A DNA stretch of 64,000 nucleotides from Variovorax sp. WS11 (GTDB lineage Bacteria; Pseudomonadota; Gammaproteobacteria; Burkholderiales; Burkholderiaceae_C), in contig NZ_JAAGOW010000002.1 of NCBI RefSeq assembly GCF_010499245.1, positions 930,001-994,000 on the forward strand, read 5' to 3'. Shown piece after piece: positions 1 through 7,766 of this stretch; positions within the stretch are counted from its first letter, which is position 1; each line of letters starts with the position of its first letter. Under the pieces are notes generated by a model. The model saw nothing but the letters and a program-made list of their open reading frames with translations. It made no database searches and had not been told where the DNA came from. The position numbers and the translations under genes are program-made.

Positions 1-469
1 GGTGCTCCATGAGCGTAGTGAGCTTCAGCGCCTCGCCGGCGTAGTAGGCATCAAGATACGCGAGCGCTGTGTTCAGACGAGTCTCGGCAACGGCCGCTTC
101 GGACTGAATCGCTTCGCGGGCGACCGACGCCTCGGCTGCGGCGTGGCGGGCAGCCCGCTTCTCCGGCGATAGCCATTCCTGGCTGATGCCGATGCGCTTC
201 ATCGTCATCGAATCGCGGGTCGTACTGAAGCGGTCGCCTCCCGTCACCGGCAGGTTGTCGATGCCAGCCCGTATCGTCGGATCCGGCAGCTGGCCAGCGG
301 CGCGGGCCGCTTCGGATGCGCTCGCTACGCCAGCGCGCGCTGCGCGAGCCGATTCGGATCGCTTGACGGCCAGGGCGAGAGCCGCCTCAAGGGTCAGGGG
401 TGCTGCCTCTACCAGGCAGGGGAACAATGCGGCGGCCAAGACGGCTGCGCGCAGGAAGTGGGGTTGCAT
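1..469 (-). CDS. TolC/CusC-family outer-membrane efflux protein (C-terminus cut by window edge)
   Basis: Partial gene; about 156 N-terminal residues are present and the rest lies left of the window. The start ATG is followed by a Sec signal peptide (hydrophobic stretch about residues 7-20, ending near VEA-AP) and then the mature start LTLEAALALAVKRS, which is typical of TolC/CusC/CzcC family proteins. The following Ala/Arg/Glu-rich heptads fit the periplasmic alpha-barrel coiled coil. Family members are trimeric outer-membrane exit ducts of RND or HlyD-type efflux systems. The neighbouring small exported Cys protein and the ars operon suggest a heavy-metal efflux (CusCBA/CzcCBA-like) system continuing leftward. 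The substrate is inferred from context only. Confidence 0.8.
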   Translation of the reverse strand, partial: MQPHFLRAAVLAAALFPCLVEAAPLTLEAALALAVKRSESARAARAGVASASEAARAAGQLPDPTIRAGIDNLPVTGGDRFSTTRDSMTMKRIGISQEWLSPEKRAARHAAAEASVAREAIQSEAAVAETRLNTALAYLDAYYAGEALKLTTLMEH

Positions 470-545
470 GAAAACTCCGCAGACAAATGAGATGTCAGCT
501 GGCGAGCGGACAAGCCGCGCCAGCGCCATTCAGTCGTCGGAGATT

Positions 546-929
546 TCAGACTCGAAGTCTGAGCGTGGAGAGGAAGACGGGTTCAGGAGGCGGTCTGGCC
601 TCGGGTGCCGCAGTGCCGCCCAGCGCTGTTGTGGACGCTGCGTCCAGCACGGCAGGCAATATCAGCACTTGGACGATGGCAGGTAGCGACGGCGTTGCGG
701 CCTTGGCCTGTTCGACCGATTGTGGCGCGCTGGTTGCGTACTGATGGCAAAGGACTGGCTGGGCCTTGTCCATCCCTTCACACGGCTCGCCGGACGCCAT
801 CGCTTCAGCCATCGCCGCTGGATCGGCCACGCCCGGGCAAACGTAGCTCGCCAGCGCCAGCTGTGAAAACAGCAGCGACAGGACCACCAAAAACGGGGTC
901 ATGGAGCGACGGAACGAGCGGCGGAACAT
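546..929 (-). CDS. Small exported protein with Cys motifs, possibly DUF2946-like (metal-efflux associated)
   Basis: 127 residues from the ATG chosen here; a second in-frame ATG nine codons later (902) would also serve. The N-terminus is basic, followed by a hydrophobic signal segment (TPFLVVLSLLFSQLALA). After it come isolated cysteines: one in YVCPG, one in EPCEGMDK and one in VLCHQYAT. The C-terminal part is low-complexity, Pro/Ala-rich. This layout resembles small periplasmic DUF2946-type proteins found beside copper or CusCBA-type efflux genes, and the gene sits directly upstream of a TolC-family gene on the same strand. I do not recognise a specific function; a role in metal binding or sensing in the periplasm is inference. 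Confidence 0.5.
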   Translation of the reverse strand: MFRRSFRRSMTPFLVVLSLLFSQLALASYVCPGVADPAAMAEAMASGEPCEGMDKAQPVLCHQYATSAPQSVEQAKAATPSLPAIVQVLILPAVLDAASTTALGGTAAPEARPPPEPVFLSTLRLRV

Positions 930-986
930 GAGCGGACGAGTGTAGCGCTGTAGTGGCCCGAACTGCCTATCCAGGGAAAAGACGCC

Positions 987-1028
987 TTGACTCAAGCTCA
1001 TTATTTCCATTATTCTCGAATCATGGAA
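987..1028 (+). promoter_or_regulatory. ars promoter with ArsR operator-like dyad overlapping the start codon
   Basis: TTGACT (987-992) and TATTCT (1011-1016) are separated by 18 bp, a good sigma-70 pair. A 24-bp dyad spans 1005-1028: TTCCAT (1005-1010) mirrors ATGGAA (1023-1028) and ATTC (1012-1015) mirrors GAAT (1018-1021) about one centre; 20 of 24 positions match the reverse complement. It covers the -10 box and the arsR ATG at 1023. The expected transcription start lies at or next to the ATG, so the mRNA is probably leaderless, and bound ArsR would block RNA polymerase directly. Confidence 0.6.
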
Positions 1029-1349
1029 TCGCAGCAAGTCGTTCAAGCCCTGGCAGCGCTCGCCCACCCGCTTCGCCTCGAGGTGTTTCGCGCCCTGGTG
1101 GTGTCCGGCCAGCCTGGCCTTACGCCCGGCGTCATGCAGGAAGCGTTGAGCGTGCCGCCGGCCACCTTGTCCTTTCACCTGAAGGAGCTGGTGAATTCAG
1201 GGCTGGTGACGCAGGAGCGCGCCAGTCGCAACCTCATCTACCGGGCCGCATACGACAACATGAACGCGCTGCTCGGATACCTCACGGACAACTGCTGCCA
1301 GGGCGCCGCCTGCGCCGTGGAGAACCCCGCCGACGACTGCAAGTGCTGA
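1023..1349 (+). CDS. arsR: ArsR-family arsenic-responsive repressor
   Basis: 108 residues with the winged helix-turn-helix of the SmtB/ArsR family: LAALAHPLRLEVFRALV (about 11-27), recognition region PPATLSFHLKELVNSGLV (45-62) and wing. The ELCVCDL motif of the E. coli type is absent; instead cysteines cluster at the C-terminus (C91, C92, C97, C106, C108), like the AfArsR type in which As(III) binds a C-terminal Cys triad. I chose the ATG at 1023: the longer TTG reading starts inside the -35 box. It should repress its own operon through the dyad over the promoter. Six resistance genes follow on the same strand with short gaps or overlaps. Confidence 0.9.
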   Translation: MESQQVVQALAALAHPLRLEVFRALVVSGQPGLTPGVMQEALSVPPATLSFHLKELVNSGLVTQERASRNLIYRAAYDNMNALLGYLTDNCCQGAACAVENPADDCKC

Positions 1350-1367
1350 CCTCACTCAAGGAGCATC

Positions 1368-1847
1368 ATGAAGAGATTTCACGTCCACGCCCATGTCGAA
1401 GACCTGGAGGCGAGCATCGCCTTCTATTCGAAGCTCTTCGCCGCCGAACCGACACGGGTCGAGGCCGACTACGCCAAATGGATGCTCGAAGACCCGCGCA
1501 TCAACTTCGCCATCTCCACGCGCGGTGGAGCGCCGGGCATCGACCACTTGGGCTTTCAGACGGACGATGCAGACGAACTGGCCGAACTGAAGGCGCGCGC
1601 CCAGGCTGCAGAGATGGCGCTGCTCGACCAGGGCGAGACGAGCTGCTGCTATTCGCGCAGCGAGAAGCATTGGGTCACCGACCCGCAGGGCATTGCATGG
1701 GAGCACTTCCATACGCTCGACAGCATCCCGGTGTTCGGGGAGGGCACGAAGAGCGCGGAAGGTCGGACTACCGCCTGCTGTGCCCCCGGCATGGCTCGTG
1801 GCAAACCGGTCGGGGTGACCGTCAAGCCCGCATCGTCCTGCTGCTGA
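1368..1847 (+). CDS. arsI: ArsI/CadI-family VOC metalloenzyme (organoarsenical C-As lyase-like)
   Basis: 159 residues of the vicinal-oxygen-chelate fold. N-terminal MKRFHVHAHVEDLEASIAFYSKLF is characteristic of ArsI/CadI proteins. Likely Fe(II) ligands are H5, H60 (GIDHLG) and E112 (WEHF); the vicinal pair C93-C94 (TSCCYS) matches the trivalent organoarsenical binding pair of ArsI. Further Cys pairs lie at 137-138 and at the C-terminus (158-159). ArsI enzymes use O2 to cleave the C-As bond of methylarsenite or aromatic arsenicals; CadI relatives are merely cadmium-induced, so activity is inferred. Its position right after arsR, 18 bases downstream, supports the arsenic role. Confidence 0.8.
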   Translation: MKRFHVHAHVEDLEASIAFYSKLFAAEPTRVEADYAKWMLEDPRINFAISTRGGAPGIDHLGFQTDDADELAELKARAQAAEMALLDQGETSCCYSRSEKHWVTDPQGIAWEHFHTLDSIPVFGEGTKSAEGRTTACCAPGMARGKPVGVTVKPASSCC

Positions 1848-1859
1848 AGGAATTCCAGA

Positions 1860-2354
1860 ATGATCAAGAAGATCCACAACGTGCTCTTCATCTGCACGGG
1901 CAACTCCGCCCGCTCCATCCTGGCGGAGGGCCTGATGAACGAGTTGGGGAAGGGCCGCTTTCATGCGTATTCGGCAGGCAGCCACCCCAAGGGCGCCGTG
2001 AACCCCTTCGCGATCGACACGCTGAAGACGATGCGCATTCCATCGGAGGGCATGCGCAGCAAGAGCTGGGATGAATTCGCCACCCCGGACTCGCCGCGGC
2101 TCGACTTCGTCCTCACGGTCTGCGACCAGGCGGCCGGGGAAGTGTGCCCTGTCTGGCCGGGCCAGCCGATGTCTGCCCACTGGGGCGTCGCCGACCCGGC
2201 AAGCTTCGAAGGCACGGACGAAGAAAAGCGAATGCAGTTTCGCGACACCGCCATCACGCTGAAGCGCCGCATCGAGCTCATGCTCGCGCTGCCGATGGAA
2301 CGCCTCGACGCCATGGCGATTCACCGCGAAATCAAGGACATCGGAAAGCGCTGA
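1860..2354 (+). CDS. arsC: Arsenate reductase, low-molecular-weight phosphatase type (first copy)
   Basis: 164 residues. The P-loop CTGNSAR (C12 to R18) near the N-terminus is the CX5R active site of LMW-PTPase-like ArsC, which reduces As(V) to As(III) in the cytoplasm. Two further cysteines, C88 and C96 (VCDQAAGEVCP), match the resolving positions of thioredoxin- or glutaredoxin-coupled members. The region NPFAIDTL...SKSWDEF is typical. The gene lies 12 bases after arsI and is followed three bases later by a second arsC. The product arsenite would be handled by the channel and transporter further down. Confidence 0.92.
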   Translation: MIKKIHNVLFICTGNSARSILAEGLMNELGKGRFHAYSAGSHPKGAVNPFAIDTLKTMRIPSEGMRSKSWDEFATPDSPRLDFVLTVCDQAAGEVCPVWPGQPMSAHWGVADPASFEGTDEEKRMQFRDTAITLKRRIELMLALPMERLDAMAIHREIKDIGKR

Positions 2355-2357
2355 GCG

Positions 2358-2852
2358 ATGACGACCCATGTTCTGATCCTCTGTACCCACAACTCCGCAC
2401 GCAGCGTCCTGAGCGAAGGCATGCTCAACCACTGGGCCAAGGTGCTGGGCAAGGATGTCCGCGCGCATAGCGCCGGCAGTGCGCCGAGCGGCCGCATCAA
2501 CCCCTTCGCGCTGGAAGCACTGGGCAACGCCGGCGTCGATACCGCGGGCTACCGCAGCAAGAGCTGGGACGAATTCACGGGCCCGGACGCGCCCGGAATG
2601 CGCATCGTCATCACGGTATGCGAAAGCGCGGCCGCTGAGACCTGCCCGTACTGGCCGGGGAGCCCGGTCAAGATGCATTGGGGTTACCCGGACCCGTCCA
2701 ATGCACCCGGCGGCGATGAAGGCAAACGCGCGGCCTTCGAGCTCACGCGCCAGGCGGTGGGCTACCGGATGCTCCAGCTCCTGAGCCTGCCGTTCGATTC
2801 GATGAACGACGCTGAGCTGCAGCAGGCCCTCGAAGACATCTCCAAGAACTAG
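2358..2852 (+). CDS. arsC: Arsenate reductase, low-molecular-weight phosphatase type (second copy)
   Basis: 164 residues, same family and length as the preceding gene but clearly diverged. The P-loop is CTHNSAR (C9-R15), with His in place of the Gly of copy one; C88 and C96 (VCESAAAETCP) keep the second and third cysteine positions. HNSAR is the more common form in beta-proteobacterial ArsC. The ATG follows the previous stop by three bases, so the two are probably translationally coupled. Tandem arsC genes may differ in electron donor (thioredoxin versus glutaredoxin); the sequence alone does not decide this. Confidence 0.92.
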   Translation: MTTHVLILCTHNSARSVLSEGMLNHWAKVLGKDVRAHSAGSAPSGRINPFALEALGNAGVDTAGYRSKSWDEFTGPDAPGMRIVITVCESAAAETCPYWPGSPVKMHWGYPDPSNAPGGDEGKRAAFELTRQAVGYRMLQLLSLPFDSMNDAELQQALEDISKN

Positions 2853-2854
2853 AG

Positions 2855-3568
2855 GTGAGCGACTTGGGCGAGACATCTCGAAAACTGTTTGCCGAAGCCC
2901 TCGGCACCGCACTGCTGCTGGCCGTGGTCATCGGCTCGGGCATCATGGCCGAGCGCCTGGCCGGGGGCAACGTGGCCATCGCCCTGCTGGCCAACACGCT
3001 GGCGACGGTCGGCGGCCTGTACATCCTCATCGAAGTGTTCGGCCCCGTGAGCGGCGCACACTTCAACCCGGCGGTGTCGCTCGTCATGGCAGTGCGCGGC
3101 GCAATGCCCCGGGCGCTGGCAGCCCCCTATATCGTCGTCCAGCTGGGGGGCGCGATGCTCGGCGCCTGGCTTGCGCATGCGATGTTCGACGCAACCATCT
3201 TCCAGTTCTCGACGAAGGTCCGCAGCGGCATGGGCCAGTGGATCGCCGAGGCGGTGGCTACCGCGGGCCTGCTCCTGGTCATCCTGAGAGCACCTGCGAG
3301 CCGCGTCGCCGCCATGGTGGCGTGCTACATCGGCGCGGCCTACTGGTTCACGGCCTCGACCTCCTTTGCCAACCCTGCGGCCGCAATCGGCCGGATGTTC
3401 AGCGACAGCTTCGCCGGCATCGCCCCGGCCAGCGCGCCGGGCTTTGTCATTGCCGAGCTTGTCGGTGCCGGCATCGGAGTCGCTGTTCACAAGGCCCTGA
3501 GTCCCGCCGCTCCGACGCCAGACATTGCGGCAACCAGCACCGACACGACTCCCCACTCATCGTCATGA
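2855..3568 (+). CDS. MIP-family aquaglyceroporin-like channel (AqpS-like, arsenite conducting)
   Basis: 237 residues, six membrane segments and both NPA boxes: HFNPAVS (N71-A73) and SFANPAAAIGR (N173-A175). The residue after the second NPA is Ala176 where water channels have the selectivity-filter arginine (NPAR), which should widen the pore. Start is GTG two bases after the arsC stop, with AGAGG just ahead. In Sinorhizobium meliloti an aquaglyceroporin (AqpS) replaces ArsB and lets As(III) produced by ArsC flow out by gradient; the position directly after two arsC genes fits that model. The C-terminal tail is Thr/Ser-rich and probably disordered. Confidence 0.85.
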   Translation: MSDLGETSRKLFAEALGTALLLAVVIGSGIMAERLAGGNVAIALLANTLATVGGLYILIEVFGPVSGAHFNPAVSLVMAVRGAMPRALAAPYIVVQLGGAMLGAWLAHAMFDATIFQFSTKVRSGMGQWIAEAVATAGLLLVILRAPASRVAAMVACYIGAAYWFTASTSFANPAAAIGRMFSDSFAGIAPASAPGFVIAELVGAGIGVAVHKALSPAAPTPDIAATSTDTTPHSSS

Positions 3569-3574
3569 CCAGCC

Positions 3575-4297
3575 GTGATTGAGAACCCGCCCACTTTCCC
3601 GGCCCTCGATACCACGCTGTTCGACGTGCCGACGCACGATCGCCTGGTCGTGCGCGAACCATCACTGCACCAGCCGCGTTTCCTGATGCTCTACGGCTCG
3701 CTGCGGGAACGCTCGTACAGCCACCTGCTCACGCTCGAGGCAGCCCGCCTCCTCGAAGCCATGGGGGGCGACGTGAAGCTCTTCGACCCGACCGGATTGC
3801 CGCTTCCCGACAGTGCTCCAGATTCCGATCCGAAGGTCCTGGAACTGCGCAAGCTGGCGCAATGGGCCGAGGGCATGGTGTGGACCTCGCCGGAACGGCA
3901 TGGCGCCATGACCGGCATCATGAAAGCGCAGATCGACTGGATTCCGCTGGCCCTGGGCGCCGTAAGGCCCACGCAGGGCAAGACGCTGGCGGTCATGGAG
4001 GTGTCGGGCGGCTCGCAATCGTTCAACGCGGTCAACCAAATGCGCGTGCTCGGCCGCTGGATGCGGATGCTGACCATCCCCAACCAGTCCTCCGTGGCCA
4101 AGGCCTTCCTCGAGTTTGACGAAGCAGGCCGGATGAAGCCTTCGGCGTACTACGACCGGGTGGTCGATGTCATGGAAGAGCTGTTCAAGTTCACGCTACT
4201 GACGCGCGACCTCGCCCCCTACCTGGTCGACCGATACAGCGAACGCAAGGAAAGCGCCGCCGAGCTGTCGAAGCGGGTCAATCAGAACACCATTTGA
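3575..4297 (+). CDS. arsH: ArsH, NADPH-dependent FMN reductase (organoarsenical oxidase)
   Basis: 240 residues of flavodoxin-like fold. The FMN phosphate loop YGSLRERSYSH (about 40-50) and the region TSPERHGAMTGIMKAQIDWIPL (about 104-125) are hallmarks of ArsH. Family members oxidise trivalent methyl- or aryl-arsenicals to less toxic pentavalent forms with NADPH and O2. The start is GTG; an ATG ten bases upstream runs into a stop after five codons and is out of frame. It follows the aquaporin gene by six bases. Co-occurrence with ArsI suggests this operon deals with organoarsenicals as well as inorganic arsenic. Confidence 0.92.
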   Translation: MIENPPTFPALDTTLFDVPTHDRLVVREPSLHQPRFLMLYGSLRERSYSHLLTLEAARLLEAMGGDVKLFDPTGLPLPDSAPDSDPKVLELRKLAQWAEGMVWTSPERHGAMTGIMKAQIDWIPLALGAVRPTQGKTLAVMEVSGGSQSFNAVNQMRVLGRWMRMLTIPNQSSVAKAFLEFDEAGRMKPSAYYDRVVDVMEELFKFTLLTRDLAPYLVDRYSERKESAAELSKRVNQNTI

Positions 4298-4307
4298 ATT
4301 GGGCACC

Positions 4308-5519
4308 ATGCCGCACGTGCTCAACGGGATGAGAATCGGCGCTCGCACCGGCGTCGTCGCCACTCTGGGAGCGGCACAGACGCTCGCCTGGGCATCGTCG
4401 TACTACCTGCCGGCGATGCTCGCGGCATCGATGGCTCGGGACCTGGGCGTGTCAGTGCCGACGGTGTTCGGCGCGTTCTCCATTGCGCTTGTCGTGTCGG
4501 CGCTGCTCGGCCCCTACGCCGGCCGAGCCATCGACCGGTGGGGTGGCCGCCCCGTCTTGATGGGCACGAGCCTCCTCTTCGCCGCCGGCCTCGCTTCACT
4601 GGCTGCCGCGCAAGGGCCCATCAGTCTCTTCGCCGCCTGGATGCTCATCGGCATCGGCATGGGAGCCGGACTGTACGAGGCGGCGTTCTCCGCCCTGGTT
4701 CGCCTTTACGGGCATGATTCGCGCAGCGCCATCACAGGCATTACCTTGCTGGCGGGTTTCGCCAGCACGGTGGGCTGGCCGCTGTCGACCCTGCTCGAGG
4801 CCCAGTTCGGATGGCGTGGCGCCTGCCTCGCGTGGGTCGCTCTCCATGTCGTGCTGGGGCTGCCGCTGAACGCGTCCCTGCCCAAGGTGATTGCACCGGG
4901 CGCGTCGCAAGATGGCGGGGAAGGAGCGCTCGGTGCCGCCTCGACCGACCACGGCACGGCGCCGCCCGCTCGCCTCGTCGCGGGCTTGCTGGCCTTCGTC
5001 TTCGCGGCGACTTGGTTCATCAGCACCGCAATGGCGGCGCACCTGCCTCGCCTGCTCCAGGCCGGCGGCGCCACGCTCGGCATGGCGGTTGCCGTGGGTG
5101 CGCTCGTCGGTCCTGCACAGGTCGCCGGCCGGCTGCTGGAGTTCGGCTTCCTGCGGCGAGTCCACCCGGTGCTGTCCGCGCGCATTGCGGCACTGGCCCA
5201 TCCGGTCGGAGCGGCGGCGCTGCTGATGGCGGGGGCACCGGTGGCCGCGCTGTTCGGCATCCTGCACGGCGCGGGCAACAGCATCCTGACCATCGCCAAG
5301 GGCACCCTGCCCCTCGTCCTGTTCGGACCGCACGGCTATGGCGAACGGCAGGGCCTGCTGATGGTGCCCGCTCGCATCGCGCAGGCCTTCGCACCCCTGG
5401 CTTTCGGCCTCTGCCTCGACCGATGGGGCGCAGGTGCTCTCTGGCTATCAGCCGTTCTGGGGCTGGCGGCGTTCGGAGCTCTCCTTGTCCTTCCCAGTGG
5501 CGCGACTGCGAGGCAGTAG
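4308..5519 (+). CDS. MFS transporter at the end of the ars operon (possible ArsK-like efflux)
   Basis: 403 residues, about 12 membrane segments; the first (VVATLGAAQTLAWASSYYLPAML) is of the MFS type and the loop GRAIDRWGGRPVLMG is the motif-A-like loop between helices 2 and 3. It begins 10 bases after arsH (an in-frame TTG at 4299 is a less likely start). MFS genes at this place in ars operons include ArsK and ArsJ types; there is no gapdh-like gene beside it, so ArsJ is unlikely and an ArsK-like trivalent arsenical exporter is the best guess. The family assignment is firm, the substrate inferred from the operon. Confidence 0.8.
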   Translation: MPHVLNGMRIGARTGVVATLGAAQTLAWASSYYLPAMLAASMARDLGVSVPTVFGAFSIALVVSALLGPYAGRAIDRWGGRPVLMGTSLLFAAGLASLAAAQGPISLFAAWMLIGIGMGAGLYEAAFSALVRLYGHDSRSAITGITLLAGFASTVGWPLSTLLEAQFGWRGACLAWVALHVVLGLPLNASLPKVIAPGASQDGGEGALGAASTDHGTAPPARLVAGLLAFVFAATWFISTAMAAHLPRLLQAGGATLGMAVAVGALVGPAQVAGRLLEFGFLRRVHPVLSARIAALAHPVGAAALLMAGAPVAALFGILHGAGNSILTIAKGTLPLVLFGPHGYGERQGLLMVPARIAQAFAPLAFGLCLDRWGAGALWLSAVLGLAAFGALLVLPSGATARQ

Positions 5520-5558
5520 CGCCTGGTGCTGCGCGACCCACGCACGGGGGGGACAGAT

Positions 5559-6326
5559 TCAACGAGCTGCCGCCGCAGCAATAGCGTCAGCCACCTCCTT
5601 CGGCCGCGACAGCAGAGGCACGTGGCTCGTCGGCAGGCTCACCACCTTCGCGCCGATGGTCTTCGCCATGGCCTCCTGCAGCGCCGGCTGGATCATGTGG
5701 TCCTGCCGGCTCAGGACGAACCACGACGGCCGCGTCTTCCATGCCGCGGTGCTCGTCTTCTCCTCGAAGTTGGCGCCGCGCACCGGCCCTTGCGTGACGG
5801 CCATCAGCTTTGTCTCCCCGGCCGGAAGGTCCTGGGCAAAGTGCTTGGCGACGCCTTCCGGTGTCAGCGTGAGGAAGCCCTCCTTGTCGGCCACGAGGTG
5901 CTTGAAACCCGGCGGCTCCGCGTAGCCCTTGGACAGGTCGGCCACGGACTGGCCTTCGGCCGGCGCAAAGGCAGAGACGTAAACCAGCGCCTTGACGCGC
6001 TCGTGCTGCCCGGCCTCGGAGATGACGACGCCGCCCCAGGAGTGGCCGACCAGGACCACCGGGCCGGTCTGGGCGTCGAGCACGCGCCGGGTCGCGGCCA
6101 CGTCGTCGGCCAGCGAGGTCAGCGGGTTCTGGACGGACACGACCTTCAGGCCCTTGGCCTGCAGACGCGGCACAACGCGGTTCCATGCGGACCCATCCGC
6201 AAAGGCGCCGTGCACCAGCACGACGGTGGCGGGCGCCTCGAGCGCGGGCGCCGGAGGCGCCGCGCCGGCTGCGATGCTCAGTCCGATGGCGGCAGCGGCC
6301 ACGGTGCTCTTGAGAAAACTGCTCAT
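5559..6326 (-). CDS. Exported alpha/beta hydrolase (EstC/salicylate-esterase-like)
   Basis: 255 residues with a signal peptide (about 1-22). The core begins PATVVLVHGAFADGSAWNRV (HGAF oxyanion region about 39-42). The nucleophile is S96 in GHSWGG, the acid is probably D209 (SRQDHMI) and the base H235 (PTSHVPLLS), giving a complete triad. The pattern matches the EstC / AB_hydrolase_6 group of small alpha/beta hydrolases, whose substrates vary (esters, lactones). It is the last gene of a minus-strand run, 92 bases after the epoxide hydrolase gene, and converges with the ars operon. The natural substrate is not predictable from sequence. Confidence 0.85.
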   Translation of the reverse strand: MSSFLKSTVAAAAIGLSIAAGAAPPAPALEAPATVVLVHGAFADGSAWNRVVPRLQAKGLKVVSVQNPLTSLADDVAATRRVLDAQTGPVVLVGHSWGGVVISEAGQHERVKALVYVSAFAPAEGQSVADLSKGYAEPPGFKHLVADKEGFLTLTPEGVAKHFAQDLPAGETKLMAVTQGPVRGANFEEKTSTAAWKTRPSWFVLSRQDHMIQPALQEAMAKTIGAKVVSLPTSHVPLLSRPKEVADAIAAAAAR

Positions 6327-6418
6327 GTGAAATCCTGTCGACGAGAAGATGAGAAAACGAGAAAAGAGAGGAATGAACCGCCGGCCTTCGGGCTTGCCGA
6401 AGGCTGGCGCAGCATCGA

Positions 6419-7738
6419 TCAGCGCAGCGACCTGAACGCAGCGCGCATCTCGCTGGCGAAGAGCTGCGGCTCTTCCCACGCGGCGAAGTGGCCGCCCTTG
6501 TCGACGTCGTTGAAGTAGACGAGCTTGCGGTAGCTGCGCTCGGTCCAGCTGCGCGGCGCGCGATAGATCTCGCCCGGGAAAACCGTGACCGCGACAGGAA
6601 CCTTGATGTCCGCCGTCTTCTGCTCGACGGCATTGAAGTTGTTGTTGTCGTTTTCCCAGTAGAGCTGCGCGGAGGAAGTCGCGCTGTTCGTGAGCCAGTA
6701 GAGCGTGATGTCGTCGAGCATCTCGTCCTTCGTGAGCGAGCGCTCGGGGTCGCCGCCGCTGAAGGTCCAGGCGGCGAACTTGTCGTACATCCAGGCGGCC
6801 TGGCCGGCGGGGGAATCGGCCAAGCCATAGCCCACGGTCTGTGGGCGGGTCACCATCATCGCGGCATAGCCGCCGCCCTTCTTGTAGAGCTTGTCGAGCG
6901 ACGCGGCCGCGGCTTTCTCCGCGGCGCTCAGTCCCCTCGGCACGGGCGCGCCGCTGCTCAGCGCCTTCGCGACGTCCGGCGGCACGGTGGCCGGCATGTT
7001 GACGTGGATGCCCAGCAAGCCCTGCGGCGCCTGGCGCCCCATCGCGCTCGCCACGACCGAACCCCAGTCGCCACCCTGGGACACATAGCGCGTGTAGCCC
7101 AGCCGCTTCATCAGCACGTCCCAGGCGGTCCCGATGTGCTCGGGTCCCCAGCCGGTGCCCATGGGCTTGCCGGAGAAGCCGTAGCCCGGCATCGAGGGAA
7201 TGACGACGTCGAAGGCGTCTTCCGCGCGGCCGCCATGGGCCGTGGGATCGGTGAGCGGGCCGACGACCTTCAGCAGCTCGAAGACCGAGCCCGGCCAGCC
7301 GTGGGTGATGATCAGCGGCATCGCGTTCGGATGCTTCGAGCGGATGTGCAGAAAGTGGATGTCCACGCCATCGATGGTGGTCACGAATTGCGGCAGGGCA
7401 TTGAGCCTGGCCTCCGCGCGGCGCCAGTCATAGTCGGTGCCCCAGTAGCGCACGAGCTCCTGGATCTTCGCCAGCTGCACGCCCTGCGATTGATCGGCCA
7501 CCGTCTCGCGCTCAGGCCAGCGCGTCGCGGCGATGCGTTGGCGCAGATCGGCCAGCGCGGCATCGGGGATGCTGACCTGGAAGGGGCGGATGGCCTCTTC
7601 GGCAGTGGCTGCGCGTCGAGGGGACGAGGCCTTGGCCTCCGCGGCCGAGGCCGTCGTCTGCGCATGAGTGGGACCGGCGAGCGAAGCGAGGCCGAAGGTG
7701 ACGGCGGAAATGGCGAGAAGTCTGTGATGGAAAGTCAT
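6419..7738 (-). CDS. Exported epoxide hydrolase (EHN family)
   Basis: 439 residues. A Sec signal peptide ends THA-Q (26/27). The EHN N-terminal domain (IRPFQVSIPDAALADLRQRIAATRWP, from residue 50) precedes an alpha/beta hydrolase core with THGWPGS (145-151), nucleophile D224 in GGDWGS and base H417 in KGGHFAAWEEP. Epoxide hydrolases of this type open epoxides to diols through an Asp-ester intermediate. A paralogue with the same layout lies at 15210 on the other strand. The gene starts 28 bases after the outer-membrane efflux gene and appears to share its operon, suggesting periplasmic detoxification coupled to efflux. Confidence 0.9.
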   Translation of the reverse strand: MTFHHRLLAISAVTFGLASLAGPTHAQTTASAAEAKASSPRRAATAEEAIRPFQVSIPDAALADLRQRIAATRWPERETVADQSQGVQLAKIQELVRYWGTDYDWRRAEARLNALPQFVTTIDGVDIHFLHIRSKHPNAMPLIITHGWPGSVFELLKVVGPLTDPTAHGGRAEDAFDVVIPSMPGYGFSGKPMGTGWGPEHIGTAWDVLMKRLGYTRYVSQGGDWGSVVASAMGRQAPQGLLGIHVNMPATVPPDVAKALSSGAPVPRGLSAAEKAAAASLDKLYKKGGGYAAMMVTRPQTVGYGLADSPAGQAAWMYDKFAAWTFSGGDPERSLTKDEMLDDITLYWLTNSATSSAQLYWENDNNNFNAVEQKTADIKVPVAVTVFPGEIYRAPRSWTERSYRKLVYFNDVDKGGHFAAWEEPQLFASEMRAAFRSLR

Positions 7739-7766
7739 ATCGGTTTGGTGTAAAGAAAGATGGTGC

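Noticed and set aside
987..1022. TTG start for arsR giving a 120-residue protein
   Set aside because: The TTG is part of the -35 box and no ribosome site precedes it; the ATG at 1023 matches the ArsR family start.
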